A stretch of DNA of 64,000 bases from positions 186,001-250,000 of the forward strand of contig JAODUP010000221.1 of assembly GCA_025642065.1 (NCBI GenBank), in the 5' to 3' direction. A model generated the notes under the pieces. The model had not been told where the DNA came from and ran no database searches. It saw only the letters and a program-made list of their open reading frames with translations. Within the stretch, counting starts at the first letter, position 1. Each line of letters begins with the position of its first letter. The position numbers and the translations under genes were made by a program. This DNA comes from Paralvinella palmiformis. Taxonomy: Eukaryota > Annelida > Polychaeta > Terebellida > Alvinellidae. Shown here one piece after another: positions 29,001 through 43,700 of the stretch.

Positions 29001-32000
29001 GAGTATTATGTTCATTTTTCACATTCAAGTCAAGAACTAAGAGAGAGGTAAAAAAACTCATGCGAAGAATGATGAATGTATGTATCACTGTTAACGCTCA
29101 GTTACCGAAGTAAAACTGTTAGCATTTTAGCTGATTATGATCAGCTATTGTGTTATTTCTTGTAGCAGATGTGATGGTCTGTGGTGGGTCGTCGTGGACT
29201 CTTCTTTGTTCTATTTTATCATTCGTATCACTGTGTCACAATTCCGAATATTTCTCTCATAATGCTTATAAAGTTCAGCTGAATGTAGAGAATTGTTTAG
29301 AAAGACGTTTTTAGACACAATTGTTTTCTCAGTCGGTTTTAAAATCCTTATTTAGCGATTGTAGATTGTAGATTTATTCGGCTTTCTATAATCTGGCATT
29401 TTATTATCCCTATCGCTCTATATCCTGACATTACAATGGGGCGCTCATATGACGCTGAATACTTTTAGGTTGTGGGTTCAAATCCAGCTCATATACCGGT
29501 GTTTGTGAGATGTAACATTAAATGGTCGCCTCTCTGCCACATATCCCAGGACTGTTTCCAGCACCCGGTACAGTTTTTTTCTTCTCAACCACTCCAACAT
29601 AGAGGCTGTGCTGATTAAGCGACAGCCTGGGGATTCTCCCCGAACAACAAAACAAACAAACAGATCCTGGAGGTTAAACATACCAATCAAACAACCCATC
29701 TGACATAATGACTTGATAATTTAAATAGTCAAAATCTAATGTTAAAATTAGAAATGTTACCATTTCAAAGTTAACTAAACAGTTATACTCCACCAGATTA
29801 AATTATCATAACAACTTTGTTATTACTGGATATAATTATTACTCAATCAGAAATAGTGCGACTTTTGTATTTTAATATCATGTTCCCAGATTGTTCTGCA
29901 GTTTTACTATAATTTTTCAATTCCCAGAATCGATTTGTAACCTTTCCCGATCGTTCTTTGTTCAACGATCTCACGCCATAATCTTATCCCCAGTCAATTT
30001 TACTAACACACGGGACATTTAACAGCCTCCTGACGCTTATATGAAAGAGATGATCAGATGAAACATCCCAGAGACACAAGTTTAAACACTTGTATTTGAA
30101 CAAAGGTGAATGTTATGATATGTAAATTTGTGTTGGTGTTGTCTGACTGTTGGTGTTGTCTGAATGTTTGTGTTAGCTGACTGTTCATGTTGGTTGACTG
30201 TTTGTGTTGTCTGACTGTGTTGGCTGACTGTTTGTGTTGGCTGACTGTTTGTGTTGGCTTACTTTTTTTTTGTGCTTTGGGTTTACTTTTTTTGGTGTTT
30301 TTTCTTTTACTGTTGGTGTTGTCTGAATGTTAGTGTTAGCTGACTGTTTATATTGGTTGACTGTTCGTGTTGGTTGACTATTTGTGTTGGCTGACTATTT
30401 GTGTTTGTTGACTGTTTGTGTTGCCTGACTGATTTGTGCTATCTGCCTCCTCCTTTGTTGTCTGACCGATTTGTGCTGTCTGAGCGTTTGTGTTGTCTGA
30501 TTGTTTGTGTTGTCTGACTGTTTGCTTGTTTGTGTTGTCTGGCTGTCTGTGCTATCTGGTTGTTTGTGCTATCTGACTGTATTGGTGCTTTTTCAGATTC
30601 TGTGAAAGATGACAATGGTCATTAGATGTTAGTAACAATATTTGTGTATATAAAAAGTTGCGAGTAAATGATCAACACTATATAATGACAGAACTAACAA
30701 CATTTTAGTGTGCGTTTATATGGATGTAGGTTTTATTTCCGGTTCAGATGGTAATTATTCAATTAAAATCCAGCATCATTCAAGAACAAAACTCATTCAA
30801 AATTTATAAATCCATATGGCTTGGTACAAGTAAACTAAAATACACACACACACATATATACTGTATAGTGCTATATATTATCTCTCATCCGTCAAATTGT
30901 CAACTCTCTCCTTAACTCTCAGTAACTTAGGTTATATATAACACATAAGAAGTAGCTAACCGTGCAGTCTTCTATCAACCATGATTACTTCAAGGTCGTA
31001 TCCATTGTGTAGTTTGTTTCTTATTGGAAATATACCTTAAACCAGTCTCTGTTCTGTGTTGTGAGCTAGTCTTAATTGTGTTTACACTGTCAGAGCGATC
31101 TTATCTTATACACAGTTTGAATGGATCTACCCTGTTACCATATGTTATTCCTGGAGTGTTACGCTGACGCGGGATGCTAGCAGCTGATGTGACCTTTCTT
31201 GAGGACTACCCGTTCTAGAATCTGATAGATTGTCTTTGAATACCCTATAAAAATGAACAAATTAGACCCGATATACAGTAGTATTCGCAGCTACGTACGC
31301 CATACACTTTATAGTTATGGAAAGTGAAAGGAGTTGCGTATTTAGGGTGTATGTGGTGGATATTTAGCTGTGTATTTGATCTGTATGAGGATTTGAAGCG
31401 GCATAGTTCCTGTGTATCAAGATCTGAAACTGTGTGATTGCTTTTTTGCATAACAACTTGTAAAGTTGGCTTATTGCTTGTGCACAGACACAGGGCTAGA
31501 TTAGTTTAGACCACATTGGGCCACAGACATCAGTCTCGAGGTCGTCGCCCCCTGTTTGGCAAGCATACCCAAAGGACATGCTTGGCTATCAGATAATAGA
31601 TCTCTGTGTACTTGATTTAGTTAGAAATCTGCGTCGGCATTGGAATTGTGTAGATGAGGATTTCTTGTTTTTATGTAACAGATATAGCATTGTTTAATAT
31701 ATGTGCAGCCTGGATGTCCGATGCGCATTCCATCCGAATCGATATCAACAGAAAGTTCGGTGTTTATGCCGAAATAAAGGAACTTAAAGGCGCAAGGGTG
31801 GTGATGTGATGGGGGAAAAAAACTTCCGCACATGACACCTGGGCTCAAACAACAAAATGGTGTGTGTATGCCATAAGTAAAAATGAGCAAATACAGTTTG
31901 GAGAGTTTTGTTCACAAGCTAATATTTAACAAATAGCCAAAATTACTAGTGGCAGGCATAACAACTTCATTGTTAAAACTGTTCGAAAACACTTCATTCG

Positions 32001-33736
32001 AGCTCAGATGTTTAATGTGTGTGTTGTTTTATGGTAATGTTTATTGGCAGAAATTTTACCTGGTGGGTGTTGGGTGTGTACGAGAGGTTTATCTTGGATA
32101 TGTTTTACCTGAGGACTGGATGTTTGCAGAACACCAGCCTGCTGAGAATAATGATAACGATTGATATGCCTGGCTTAAGCTACCTGCCTCACCATTTGTT
32201 AAAACAATGAAGTGTTGTCAGCGATTAGTGTCTCACAATTCTACTCATCTCAGATCTCAATATTGATGTAACGTGTCTTTGCCTTCAACAGGTGATTGAA
32301 TCCTTTAGGACTGAAACGACCTGATCTGTTTTTAATAACTGGTTATCTTTTTTTATCTTCGCTGGACTTAAGTTTCCAAGTGGAGCTTTGCTCAGAAGCG
32401 TTACATCTGTCATATGAGAAGATACTGCTCCACGGGGGATTATTTTATCTAAGCTAAAACCTTGTAGCAAACAGTTTACTAGAGATATAATGTCTGATTG
32501 TCTCATACAGAAGCTACTGTGTTCATCTAGACCTGATGATATTTGAGTACTGATACTGGCAGGTCTTTGTGTGCTACTCTTTATCACGGTGTCACTTAAA
32601 CAGTCCAGTAACGAATCAACACAGTACTGGTGGATTTACCTTAAGCTGGACCAATCAGATGATTTATTTGTGCCATCAGCATGTTTACTCTTGATGAGAA
32701 GATGGTGCTATATCTGGTGAAGTACCACTAAGTATCTCTCTCTTGACCATGTCCTCTGTACTCATCAACAAAAACCGTATAATAAGTCATCAGAGATAAC
32801 AACTATGATCGTCTGTTGAGCTGTCACGTGCTCATCAGTCACGACATTAATGTAGACTTTTACCATCAATATTGCAATAAACGCTGACTGAATATTCATT
32901 TATTTTGAGCAACAGAAATCACTGTTTTGACACGGATAAGTCAGCTCTCAGATTTTGCTGGATATTTAAATGGAAATGTGACACATTTGTTGGCATTATA
33001 AACAGGTGAACTGTTGGGATTTGGTTGACATTTAGGATTACACAGGTATGTGGCTCACCAATATGGCTCACAAGCTGAGTCCTTCTGTGTCGCTGAAAAA
33101 GAGACATGGCATCGTTAAAGGTGGACAAAGTGTAAGAGCAGCAGCGGCTGCAGGAAAAGAAACTGTCTCCTCCCACGAGGAGCTGACTGAACCATGTGTC
33201 AAGCTGAGGAGACATTCTGTGGCTGGTCGACCGGCCAGCAGTAGCCAGCCAGAGTTTGGTGATGGCTTGTTGGAGACGGACAGTTCATCACATGCAGTCA
33301 GTATGAGATTGTTGATGAGAGGTTATCAAAGAAATGCCAAGAATCTGGTATTGGACCATAACATTACCGGGTCACTTCCGGTGACGCCATTATCTTCTCC
33401 AACACTGAAACACAATAAAACCCTAAACGACTCAATGCGTTCACTCGATGGCCTGTTTCAGGAATTTGTCGATTCTAAACATCACCTGAAAAACAGCCCC
33501 AGAAATAAGTTACCGGGTGGCGCCAGTGTCAAGGGATTCCTACTTCACAGCAACAAAAAAGCTCCAGTAGAATTTGATGAATCAAAAGTGCTAAATCGTA
33601 ATGATCTCGATCTGATTATCGGTGTCTGTGTGGGAGAAATAGAGAATGATGGCGATTTTGAGGTAAATATTTCCGTCACCTTTTTAATGCATTCTTGAAT
33701 ATCTAATATGCTTTGATACTAATAATGGCTATGGTA

Positions 33737-33784
<48 letters not shown>

Positions 33785-33917
33785 ATAATAAATCAAGCAG
33801 AGAATCATAAATTTTTTATTGCTTGAAAAAAGATTACCTCAATCTCTTGTATTAGTTTGCATTCAACCATCATCTACCATGGAAAAGGTATAATTAGTTT
33901 TACATCCAGATCACTAA

Positions 33918-33948
<31 letters not shown>

Positions 33949-36900
33949 CCCCCAATACTCTTCAAAGTCTGAATCTATGAAGACATTCATTAGTGTAAAT
34001 TTCACCCATTATTATCTATGATACTTTATGCTTTATTTGTGGTTTAAGATATTCTTGGATGTGGCTGTTTCTCATTGATAAACACGAATTGTCTAGAGTC
34101 TTAACAGACCATAGGACTATTTTCTCATCCTACAGATGAGCATATAGATAGATGAGCGTATTTATTTATTGTTTTTATATCATTTATTGAACAAGTTTTG
34201 CAAAATATTATGTTTTATGAATCGGATTCATCATAATTATTAAAACACATAAACTGTCAATGGTTGTGTTTATCTTAACTAACAGGATGTCATTAACTTC
34301 CAGGTTGGGGCATTTTTTTAAACTTTTTTTAACGATATTAGGTTTACTGTAGGACGTCATCCTCAAAAATTGCACAAGTGAAAACCACAAATATAAAATT
34401 CATAATGGCTCACCGCAGACAGCAAAAGTTATTTATACGCGAATGGTGGCACCACAGAAAACGGGGAATTTTTTATAATAAAGTCCAAAGGAAAAGAAGA
34501 AGGTAGCAAGAATCACCGATAGAAAGACACGATGAGAAGGCGTTGTTGTAAGTGACGTCATCTTTTCTAAAGGTTGTCTGTGTTTACAGAGGTTCATGAA
34601 TATGCAAATTGATATGGCAGCGACTCTTCAACGCATAAACACTGATCAACAGAAAAAGCCCATTTAATTTAATGGTTAAATGGATAAACAATTGATTAAT
34701 CCGCGAAGGTGGGGTTTCTTTAAAATAAAGTCCTATACATTATAAATGACTGAATAATAGTTTTGACTACTCATACCATTCCGTATATGACACACACAAC
34801 TGGTGGATGTTTCAATTTTTTTAACATGGCTAAATTGAAAAGAACAAGTGTTGTGCAAATACAGATAAGCTGGTGAAGTTCTTAGTAAAAGTACACGCGC
34901 GCGCGCTCATGCGCATACACATACAGAGAGAGAGAGAGAGAGGGAGAGAGACTAAAAACGACCTGTTTCAGTAACGCCTTTAACCTTTTGGCCTATTGCA
35001 GACATTAAATTAAATCCATTTCCATTGCGTATAGTGTATTCAACTGGTGCAGCGTGTGCTGGTACTGCCTAGAGTCCAAGAGATAGGTACCACATAATCC
35101 ACTAATTAACACCGGACGGAGCACCCTCCAACACTCATTATTAGTGGTGTCTATTCAATGAATTACTTTTGAACTCGCTACTCTTTAGCGTCGTCTATCA
35201 CTAACGCCTACGTAAATGTCACTCGTATTGATAAATGATGTGATAGAGTTGTTCTTGTTATTGTTTTTTAGTTGCGTCATAAGTGTAATTAGGTTTATAT
35301 AATCGTCATCTTCTGATTGATTGTTTCAAATCCCAACTTCCAACGTTTTCTCCCAGATGATCAATATTACTCGATATTCATAAGTTCTAGTCATTTATAT
35401 GTGGGTTTTTTTTAAATCTGAATGAATCTGTTTTGTCAGTTCTACATAATGATTTGTATTCTCAACTCGATGTGTTTGTTTGTTTTTGTGTGCGTGTATG
35501 TGCGTACACAGTTGGGTTTCGTTTATAACTGGGTTGCTGGGATCCATGGACGTGAGCTGCGTTATAAGCCAGGATCGCGGAATTAGCGAAAGATATTTTC
35601 GGATGAAGAACATGACGCAACTTTTAGCTGAGCCATTTTCTCACGTATATTCTTTCCATTTCATAACATGAAAGGAATCACAACATCGCATGACTTAGGA
35701 AAGTCTATCACTAGTTTGTTGTGTTTGCGTATAGATGATACCACTAAACCTGATGCTACCATGTTGCCTAAATAAACGATGCTTCATAAAAAGATTCTTA
35801 CACGGGAAATCCCATTTGAGGCAGTAACTATATTAGTCATTAAATGAACGTTTATTCCTATGTAAGATTCTGTGATCTTGTTATGATACGAACTTGATAT
35901 TTAAAAGAAATAGCTGTTCCTAATGTTATTCGTGGGGTGGTGAATCTGGTTGTACACTCCAATTGTACCTACAGTTTCTATCCAACCGAGGAAGATTGTC
36001 AAGCATGTTGCTTCAGATCTATCATTGTATGGAAACATAGTATTTATATATAAATATTTTCTCAACACGTATTTAATAAAACACAAGTAATAATTGAGAT
36101 ACTATAGTAATCAGAATTATTGTATGGGGGAGCCACATGCAATGGGCGGTGGTGATTGGGTTATCAGTGTCATTTTAAGAATGAAACAGTACACTTGAAC
36201 TTGTGGTCGTTCTAAATTGCAAGTGAGACCCAATTAAATATTCACTTCTCTAGCTTAGAACAACTACCTTGACACCTTGAGTAATTAGTGACCACTAGTA
36301 ATATTCGGGGTTATGACAGATACAGTGTTAAAGGTTTGTTTGAATTTTCACGAATGGCGAAGAGCCTACGATATTGACATGTATATTGCGGACTTGCTGC
36401 AGAAAATCACCGAAAAATGTATTATCTTCAGTCCAAATAATCAGGAGAGAAACACCCCTCCCCTGCGTTATATCCACTTCCGCGCTATATTGAACCTCTT
36501 TAAATCATAGTCAGACTATATCACAAAAAATGTATACCACCACTGTCATGGTTCTATTTTTGGCTTATATAACTGGTATGTTTCTACTTATTGGAGCTAT
36601 CTCTAGCTGCTTGTTGGTGCATGTTGATCACTCTCTAGATAATGATGATGATGATTGATGTTTTACGGCCACTTTTGTGCACATGGTAGGCTAAATGAAC
36701 CGATCGACCTCCAAAGGTAATGAAGGGAAGTCAAAGATGAAACAACCTTCAGATATGCCCACGCCGAGATTCGAACCGGGTGGTAGTGATCTGTGATCCA
36801 GCACGCTACCGCTAGACCACGGAGGCCCCCCGATCACCTTCTAGATAATGATTATGTACCTGAGATGACAGAAATAACTTGATGGTATATCATCATTGTC

Positions 36901-37110
36901 ATACCTCACCTCATCAACATCCTATCTTATCATTTAATGGTAGATATCAATGGATTGATGTCTCTCATTTTTTCCATTACATATTCTGACGGAGCAGGGT
37001 GACACATTGGTTAATTGTATTGCCAGTATACGATGTAGGAGTATCTTGGTTCGAGTCCACCATCTTAACCTTGATTTTACTCGTGTACTGATTTGTCCAC
37101 TTGGAGATAG

Positions 37111-37160
<50 letters not shown>

Positions 37161-37743
37161 TGTGTGTGTGTAAACATTTTGGCTACCAGTTGGACCTCAT
37201 TTTACTAGAAACGAAATTACCACCCTAAGGAGAAAAAAAACCCAACGTGACTGAAAGTGAGTTAGTTAAATTTAACTTACTGGTGTGTGACTTTCAACGT
37301 GTCCTCTCTTATACAAGTTGCTAATTTATAAACTAACTTCACGGCTTACAGAATGGGACTTTGTTAACAGTAAATATCAACACAATGTATGTTGAGATGA
37401 TTCACTGGAAAAGTATCTTCATCTCTGTGTCCTCGTATCATTGTGGAGAAATGAATTAGTGTCTTATGACCACCTAATAGGATTATATAGGTGAATGAAT
37501 CTCAGACAGGTACTGAGATGAGATGATAGATGAACCACTTGAATCTTTGATTTACTTCATTACCTTTGGAGGTAATTTAGCCTACCATGTGTGCAAGACT
37601 GGCCGTAAAACATGAATCATCATCCTAGACTTAAAAGTAAAACATCAATATATATATATATATATATATATATATCATCCTATCCTCTCGCGGTTTGTGT
37701 GTGTGTGTATGTGTTTCTGTGTGTGTATCTGTGTGTGTATATA

Positions 37744-37796
<53 letters not shown>

Positions 37797-40700
37797 TGTA
37801 TAGTGTGATATCTGTTTTGATCTTGTCAACTATTATGACACAAGTGTCTATTATTAAGGACAGACAGTGAGCCTGGTAATTCAGTGAATGGTTCTGTTAC
37901 ACTCTGGATATAAACGATTCTGTGTTGAGGCAGTGATGGTACATAAAAGATGAGCCAAATAAATATAAAAAGGGTCATCATTATTGTTGTCAGTGGATAT
38001 CAAGTTTTGGAGATGTTTTACAAGATTCATAACTAAACAATGAACTGGAAGGGTTGTTCTTGTCCCTCGTGGCATCGCAGGAGTGGCCAATATAAGGTAA
38101 ATGTTTTAATATACATGTAATATAGATTGTCTCATCAAGTTTTTTATCTACAACTTGTGTTAGGCATCGGAGGGTTTAAAACAATGTTAGATTTGAATTA
38201 TAATATATACTTTTATACCTATCTTGAATGTCTAGAGACAACTGATTTCCTAATGCTGATAGCTGTTTAGTGACTGATTGGGTGGGTTTAGGTAGGTGGA
38301 TATATGGGTGGGTGGGTGAGCGGATGGCTGGGTGAGTGAGGTTTAACAGCACATTGGTTAACGTTGTCTATTTTAGCCACTTCTTATATAAAAGGTGTAG
38401 GTAGATAAATGAAAAAAAGTACAAATGTTCTTGATTGGTGATATAATCCAGATGTGTGTGTGTGTTCCTAGGTGCGTGCGTGCGTGCGTGTGTGTATTGA
38501 AGTCATGGATTTATTACATCATATGTGTTGTGGTTTATAATTATATGGTTGAGTCTGTTACAGTCTCAGTGGAATAATCTGTTATTGGGTTAACTTGGCT
38601 AAGTAACAGACTGAATGGGAAAGATTGTCTGTGTACAGTCCTCCTCCCTAATCACCGATGAAACTTTCCCGGATGTATCCGGAAATCTGGATTTTTTCTT
38701 GGCAGAAAAATGTTCTGGGTTTCCCATAGGAGGTAGTAAGGTACCCCCACCTTTCCCCACAGTCATGCCAGTGATTGAAAAAAAATCACGATTTTTTGAA
38801 AATTCCGAGTTTCATCACTGCTAATGGCTGTTATCTCAAAGGTTGTATATCCCTATACTTATGCTACATATGCCATAATTGTAGGGTATCTATTTTAGAT
38901 TACTTATGATATTATTGTTAGGTTAAAGTTAATGGCTCTTGATCATAGTGAAACAGAAGTTAAGTACCAATCGCTAATAATTGTTGGCCTTTAGTTGGCT
39001 GATAAATCAATATTGACCCCCCACTTTCCAAACTTCGGATACCTTTTCTGTCTCGTACAAATGATATGGCGCGTCTCCGTCATCTAAATGGTAGCATAGT
39101 TGGCCACAGATCTCAACTACCTGGGTTCAAATCTCGTCGGGGGGACATATCTGAAGGCTGTTTCATCTTCGCCTCATCAACTTTGTAAGTCACCCGACCT
39201 ATTTGTCCAACTTTGTGCACAAAAATGGCCGTAAAACATCAAACAGTTGCATTTAATATTTTCCACAGTCTGATCTGCTGTAAGGTCTGGCTCTCCACCT
39301 CCACATCAGTAGCTAGATAATTGTCGTGAAGCTTTCTACGATGTATACGATGAGAAATGTCAACTAGTTCGTGTATCCCAGAATGATGTAATTTATTTCT
39401 GACTAGTTCTTTCCCCAGTGACCTCACCGTAAACATCTTTTAGTTCTGCGGCTCTCAAACGTTTGTCATCTGTACTATTTAATAATATCCAATATCTTGG
39501 AAAGATTATCTTAACAGTTAATTAAAGCTGGAGACATATTGGTTTTTGACTTGCTCTTGTCATGACAAAGTGATAGATTTACCCTTACAATTCGTTGTTT
39601 TATGTTGTTAGTTACATGACCTGGTGTACATTATTGGCCAACACACACCCGCGCTTGCTTGTGCGCGCACACAAAACATCATCATATATTTCCGGTTGTT
39701 TACAATTAGAATCCAGTTCCAAGATTATTTCTTTTCTTGCCAGATCTTAGATAAGTCATAAACTTTTGTTATATTATTGTTTGACACCGACCATTGTCTT
39801 TTACAGGTTTTTTATTGGTCACATCCAGTTGATTGATGTCTGTGACAGAATCTTGTTCAATTGAAAACATAAGATTTTGAACAACCATAGCATTAACTAA
39901 GTTGTTAGTTATGGTGTCTCCATGGTCCAACGGGTAACACAGTTGCCACAGATCTGTGGTAATAGTATCTGGTTTCAAACCGCAGCTGGGCTGTGTTCAT
40001 TCGTTTCAACCCGTATATAGCCTAGGATTTGCACGTAAAAGGGGTGCATCAGTAGCGCAATAGTTAGAGCGCTGTGCTGTAAACCTCCAGGCTGTGGTTT
40101 CAAATCCGGCTCCTACCTATGTTTGTGATATGTGTGTCCTTGCGGAGTCAGCCCTCAGCCATATGTTCAGTGTGGCCATCGTCGAAGTTAATTAACTCAA
40201 CAACAACAACAACAATAATAACAACGACGACAACAGCATCAACCATAAACACAAAAGTAACCTTAAAAACAGAAACACTTAAAACAGATGAATGAATTAA
40301 AATATCTCCGTACCTTCCAACACCCTTAAAGGTATATTTTCTAACCCCGGTCTTTTATCGTTGTGTTCATATTCTATATTCATCCGACTGTTTTACAGGT
40401 GATTCATGTACGAGTGTTCAGAGAAATTATTAAAAAAGATTATTATCTAGACTGTTTTAACGTAGCCATCTAAGGGGAGTGGCTTAGAGTATTGGTATGT
40501 TTAAACCTTGATGACCCGCGTACAGAACCGACAGCCAGGACGAGGTTCTGAGGAAAGAGAATTAACAAAGTTTCTAGCGTGGCTTTTGTACTATTTTTAC
40601 ACGTCTAGTGTGGTGGTAGATTTTGTGGAAAACGTCTTTCGTAGAATGGGCGCCGGTTTTTTTTTATTATACATTTTTACTATTTACCAATCTCACTGCC

Positions 40701-43700
40701 ACCAGCCGTTATTGCTCTCAGTCGGTTATAAGAATGACCAAATAGGGACCACATGTTTTTTTGGGTGTTTTTTTTTTGGGGGGGGGGGTAGATTTTTGTG
40801 TTCCCACCAGCTCATACTATACATACTTGAGCACGGTAACGTACTGATAAAAGACAATGGCCACCACATATATGTGTGGCTTATGCTGTGCCAGGATATC
40901 CCCAGAGAGATTTTATTTGTTCTTACCATTGAATGCTGCCAATTGTTTAGTGGTTGGGTTGTTTGTTTGTTGTTGTTGTGTTGTTGTTTTTTTTGGTGGG
41001 GGGCGGTTTTCTGTGTTCGACTTGTAAGTGAAGTTTCTCTCTCTCTCTCTGCGTGTGTGTGTGTTTTAAGATGTATGCCTTACGATGTGTGTCTATAAAC
41101 TAAAAGATAATATAAATGCGTTGTTGGTGTATTCTTCAACACGAGAGACGTGTTTTTTTATTTCTCTTGTAAGAAGCTTCCATTTCTTTACAATGTTTTC
41201 TTACCTCACCGGTATGGTGGTGTGTTTGTTTCATTGTTAGGTCAGATACGATGTGACCGTATACGGTCTGGTTCTCCTGCTTAATTATCAGATAGGTTGT
41301 GAGCTTCACTTTCTGGGAACGGACAGCTTTAGATTTAAATGTATTTTATATTGATGGGTACCTCATAATCTGGAAACACACACACACACTCACTAATACA
41401 CATGAGGATGACCGTGCCTTCCGCCTCATCTGTGATAGTATGTCTCATTCTTTTTTATTTGTTGCTAATTTTGTTTCATGAACAATCTTCTGCTTTATAA
41501 TGTCATCATTAACGTTTTTCTGTCTGTGGTTCTTCTAAATGATCTTATCTCCGAGTAGAAGTGGAAGTAACAAAAACATGTTGCCACATTTCCTCTCCAG
41601 CAGTGCCTATACGATGATGATAAGATCATAATTTTTGTTTTAAAGTGATATATATTTTTGTCATAGTTGTATTCAGCAGCTCGTCTCGTCATCTGTAACT
41701 GATTTATCATTTTTAATGAAGACACATTTTGAAAACATCGAATTTCCATTCATAAAATATTTGTCGTCCGAGACTAAGATCACATAATTTATCCGGTTTC
41801 TTGTTATTTCATTGAAGTACGTCTTCCTTTGAATTTGATAAATCATTGCTCATCTTGGTATGATGTTGTAGATAAACAAGCAATTTATATACGACAGTTT
41901 ACAGGGTGCCCACAGCACAGGGAAAACAGGGGAAATGACTTGAAATATTTCCCTGCAGGGAAAACACAGGGAATGTTTATGCCTTCATTCCAAATTTATA
42001 GCATTAGTGGTGGATGGAGGCTGCATTATTAAAAAAGTTAATTCAACATGCATTTTTTTCACACAATACTCATGGAAATTTCTTAAATAAAACAGGGAAA
42101 ATACAAGGCATTTGATTTTTGAAATCCTGTGGGTACCCTGGTTTAACACAACAATAGCTTCAGATGCTGAAAATAAATTTATTGCAGATCATTGCTATCT
42201 GGAATTAATTTTTGTACGGTTTTTGTTATCAGACCATGTGTACGTAAGTTGGATGCTAATGCTCTCTTTCTCTCTCTCTCTGAAATATTTTTTGCTGATT
42301 ATTTGTGGGTCACTTGCACATGCTAAAAGTTGGAACACTTGATAGCTATTAATTGCGGGACTGTTGTGGTGTTTGTGTTACACTTTTATGTAAAAAATTT
42401 CTGTATCCGGAATTGAATTCTGTGTTTGAGACAATTCAATTGAAATTGATTATTTAAAAAGATGGAATTGGAATTGATAAATTTTTAAATGGAATTGGAA
42501 TTCAAGTTTCCTACAAAAACGATTTACCATTTAATTTGGGAGTGTAAACGTTTAGTTAGCCTATGATAACATTTCTACCTCTAACATTGGGTTCTGACAA
42601 TACATGGGGTTTAATTCAATTCCGGAATTTGAATTGCCCATCAATCATAATTTAAAAAAAAATGGAATTTGAATTGATAAATTTGGAATTGGAATTGAAG
42701 TTTGGTACAAAAAAATTAAGTCCACAAATTAATTTACCATTTAATTTTTTAATTCAGAAATATTTCTTCCATGACAATCCTACTTGGAATATAAACTACT
42801 CGGAGTAGGTACTCAGAGTATCTACTCATGGTAAAAAGGAGTAGGTAAATAGAAAAGTAAATTGGAATTGATACATTTTATTTGGAGTTGACAAAATGGA
42901 ATTGACCCCATGTCTGGTCTGAGAGTTTCAAATAAATATAGTTTGTATTTTTGGTAATTTGGCTATTTAGATTTATCCCATCTTCACACTGGGATACATT
43001 GGGGATAGCTAATACATCTCCTGTGATATATCGTCCTGGGTGAACTCATTAAGGAAACATCCCACAAACATAGGTATGAGTTGGATTTGAACCAAAAACC
43101 TAGAGGTTTCCAGTGGAGTGATCTATCCACTGTGCCCTCAAAGCACCCTTACAGTGTCTGGTGTAACACTGGCAACCTATCTGACCAATCCGAAAATAAC
43201 CTAGATCTGAAAACATCTGAACACAGTCTAATTTATAATAAATGTGAGCCAATGGGCTATATACAACTGAAGATATTTTTATTTGTTGTAAAAGATTTAA
43301 AAGGAAAGGTTCGGTGTTATATTGAAACCTTTATATAATGGCCAAAATGTTAACTATAAATTATTTAAGTACAGAACAGATGTTTGTACCCAGATCTCTG
43401 TATTCTAACTTTGTTTATAATATTTATTAAATTCTGTGTGTGAAATCTTAATTTTAGATGTTTTTTGTAGCTAATATTACCGGTATTAATTAATCCTGGC
43501 TTCCCACCTAGACAACCTGATTAATATGTATTTATATTGGAGTCTGGTCTTTTCCCTTGTAGTGAAGAATCCCCCCCCCCCCTCCACACACACACACACA
43601 CACATGACCATTAGATAACTGTATTTTGAGTACATACATAATTTGCTCAATTTCATTAAATATCTAGGAGCAATATAGGGAATAATTTATTATATATATT

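Noticed and set aside
29478..29699. 73-codon minus-strand frame
   Set aside because: It overlaps a tRNA-like SINE and shows no domain.
40508..41098. 196-codon open frame rich in Phe, Cys, Leu and Gly
   Set aside because: It passes through T- and G-homopolymers and CT/GT repeats, lacks any domain pattern and has no splice context; a low-complexity by-product.
43081..43338. 85-codon frame
   Set aside because: It begins inside a minus-strand SINE-like element and has no recognisable domain.
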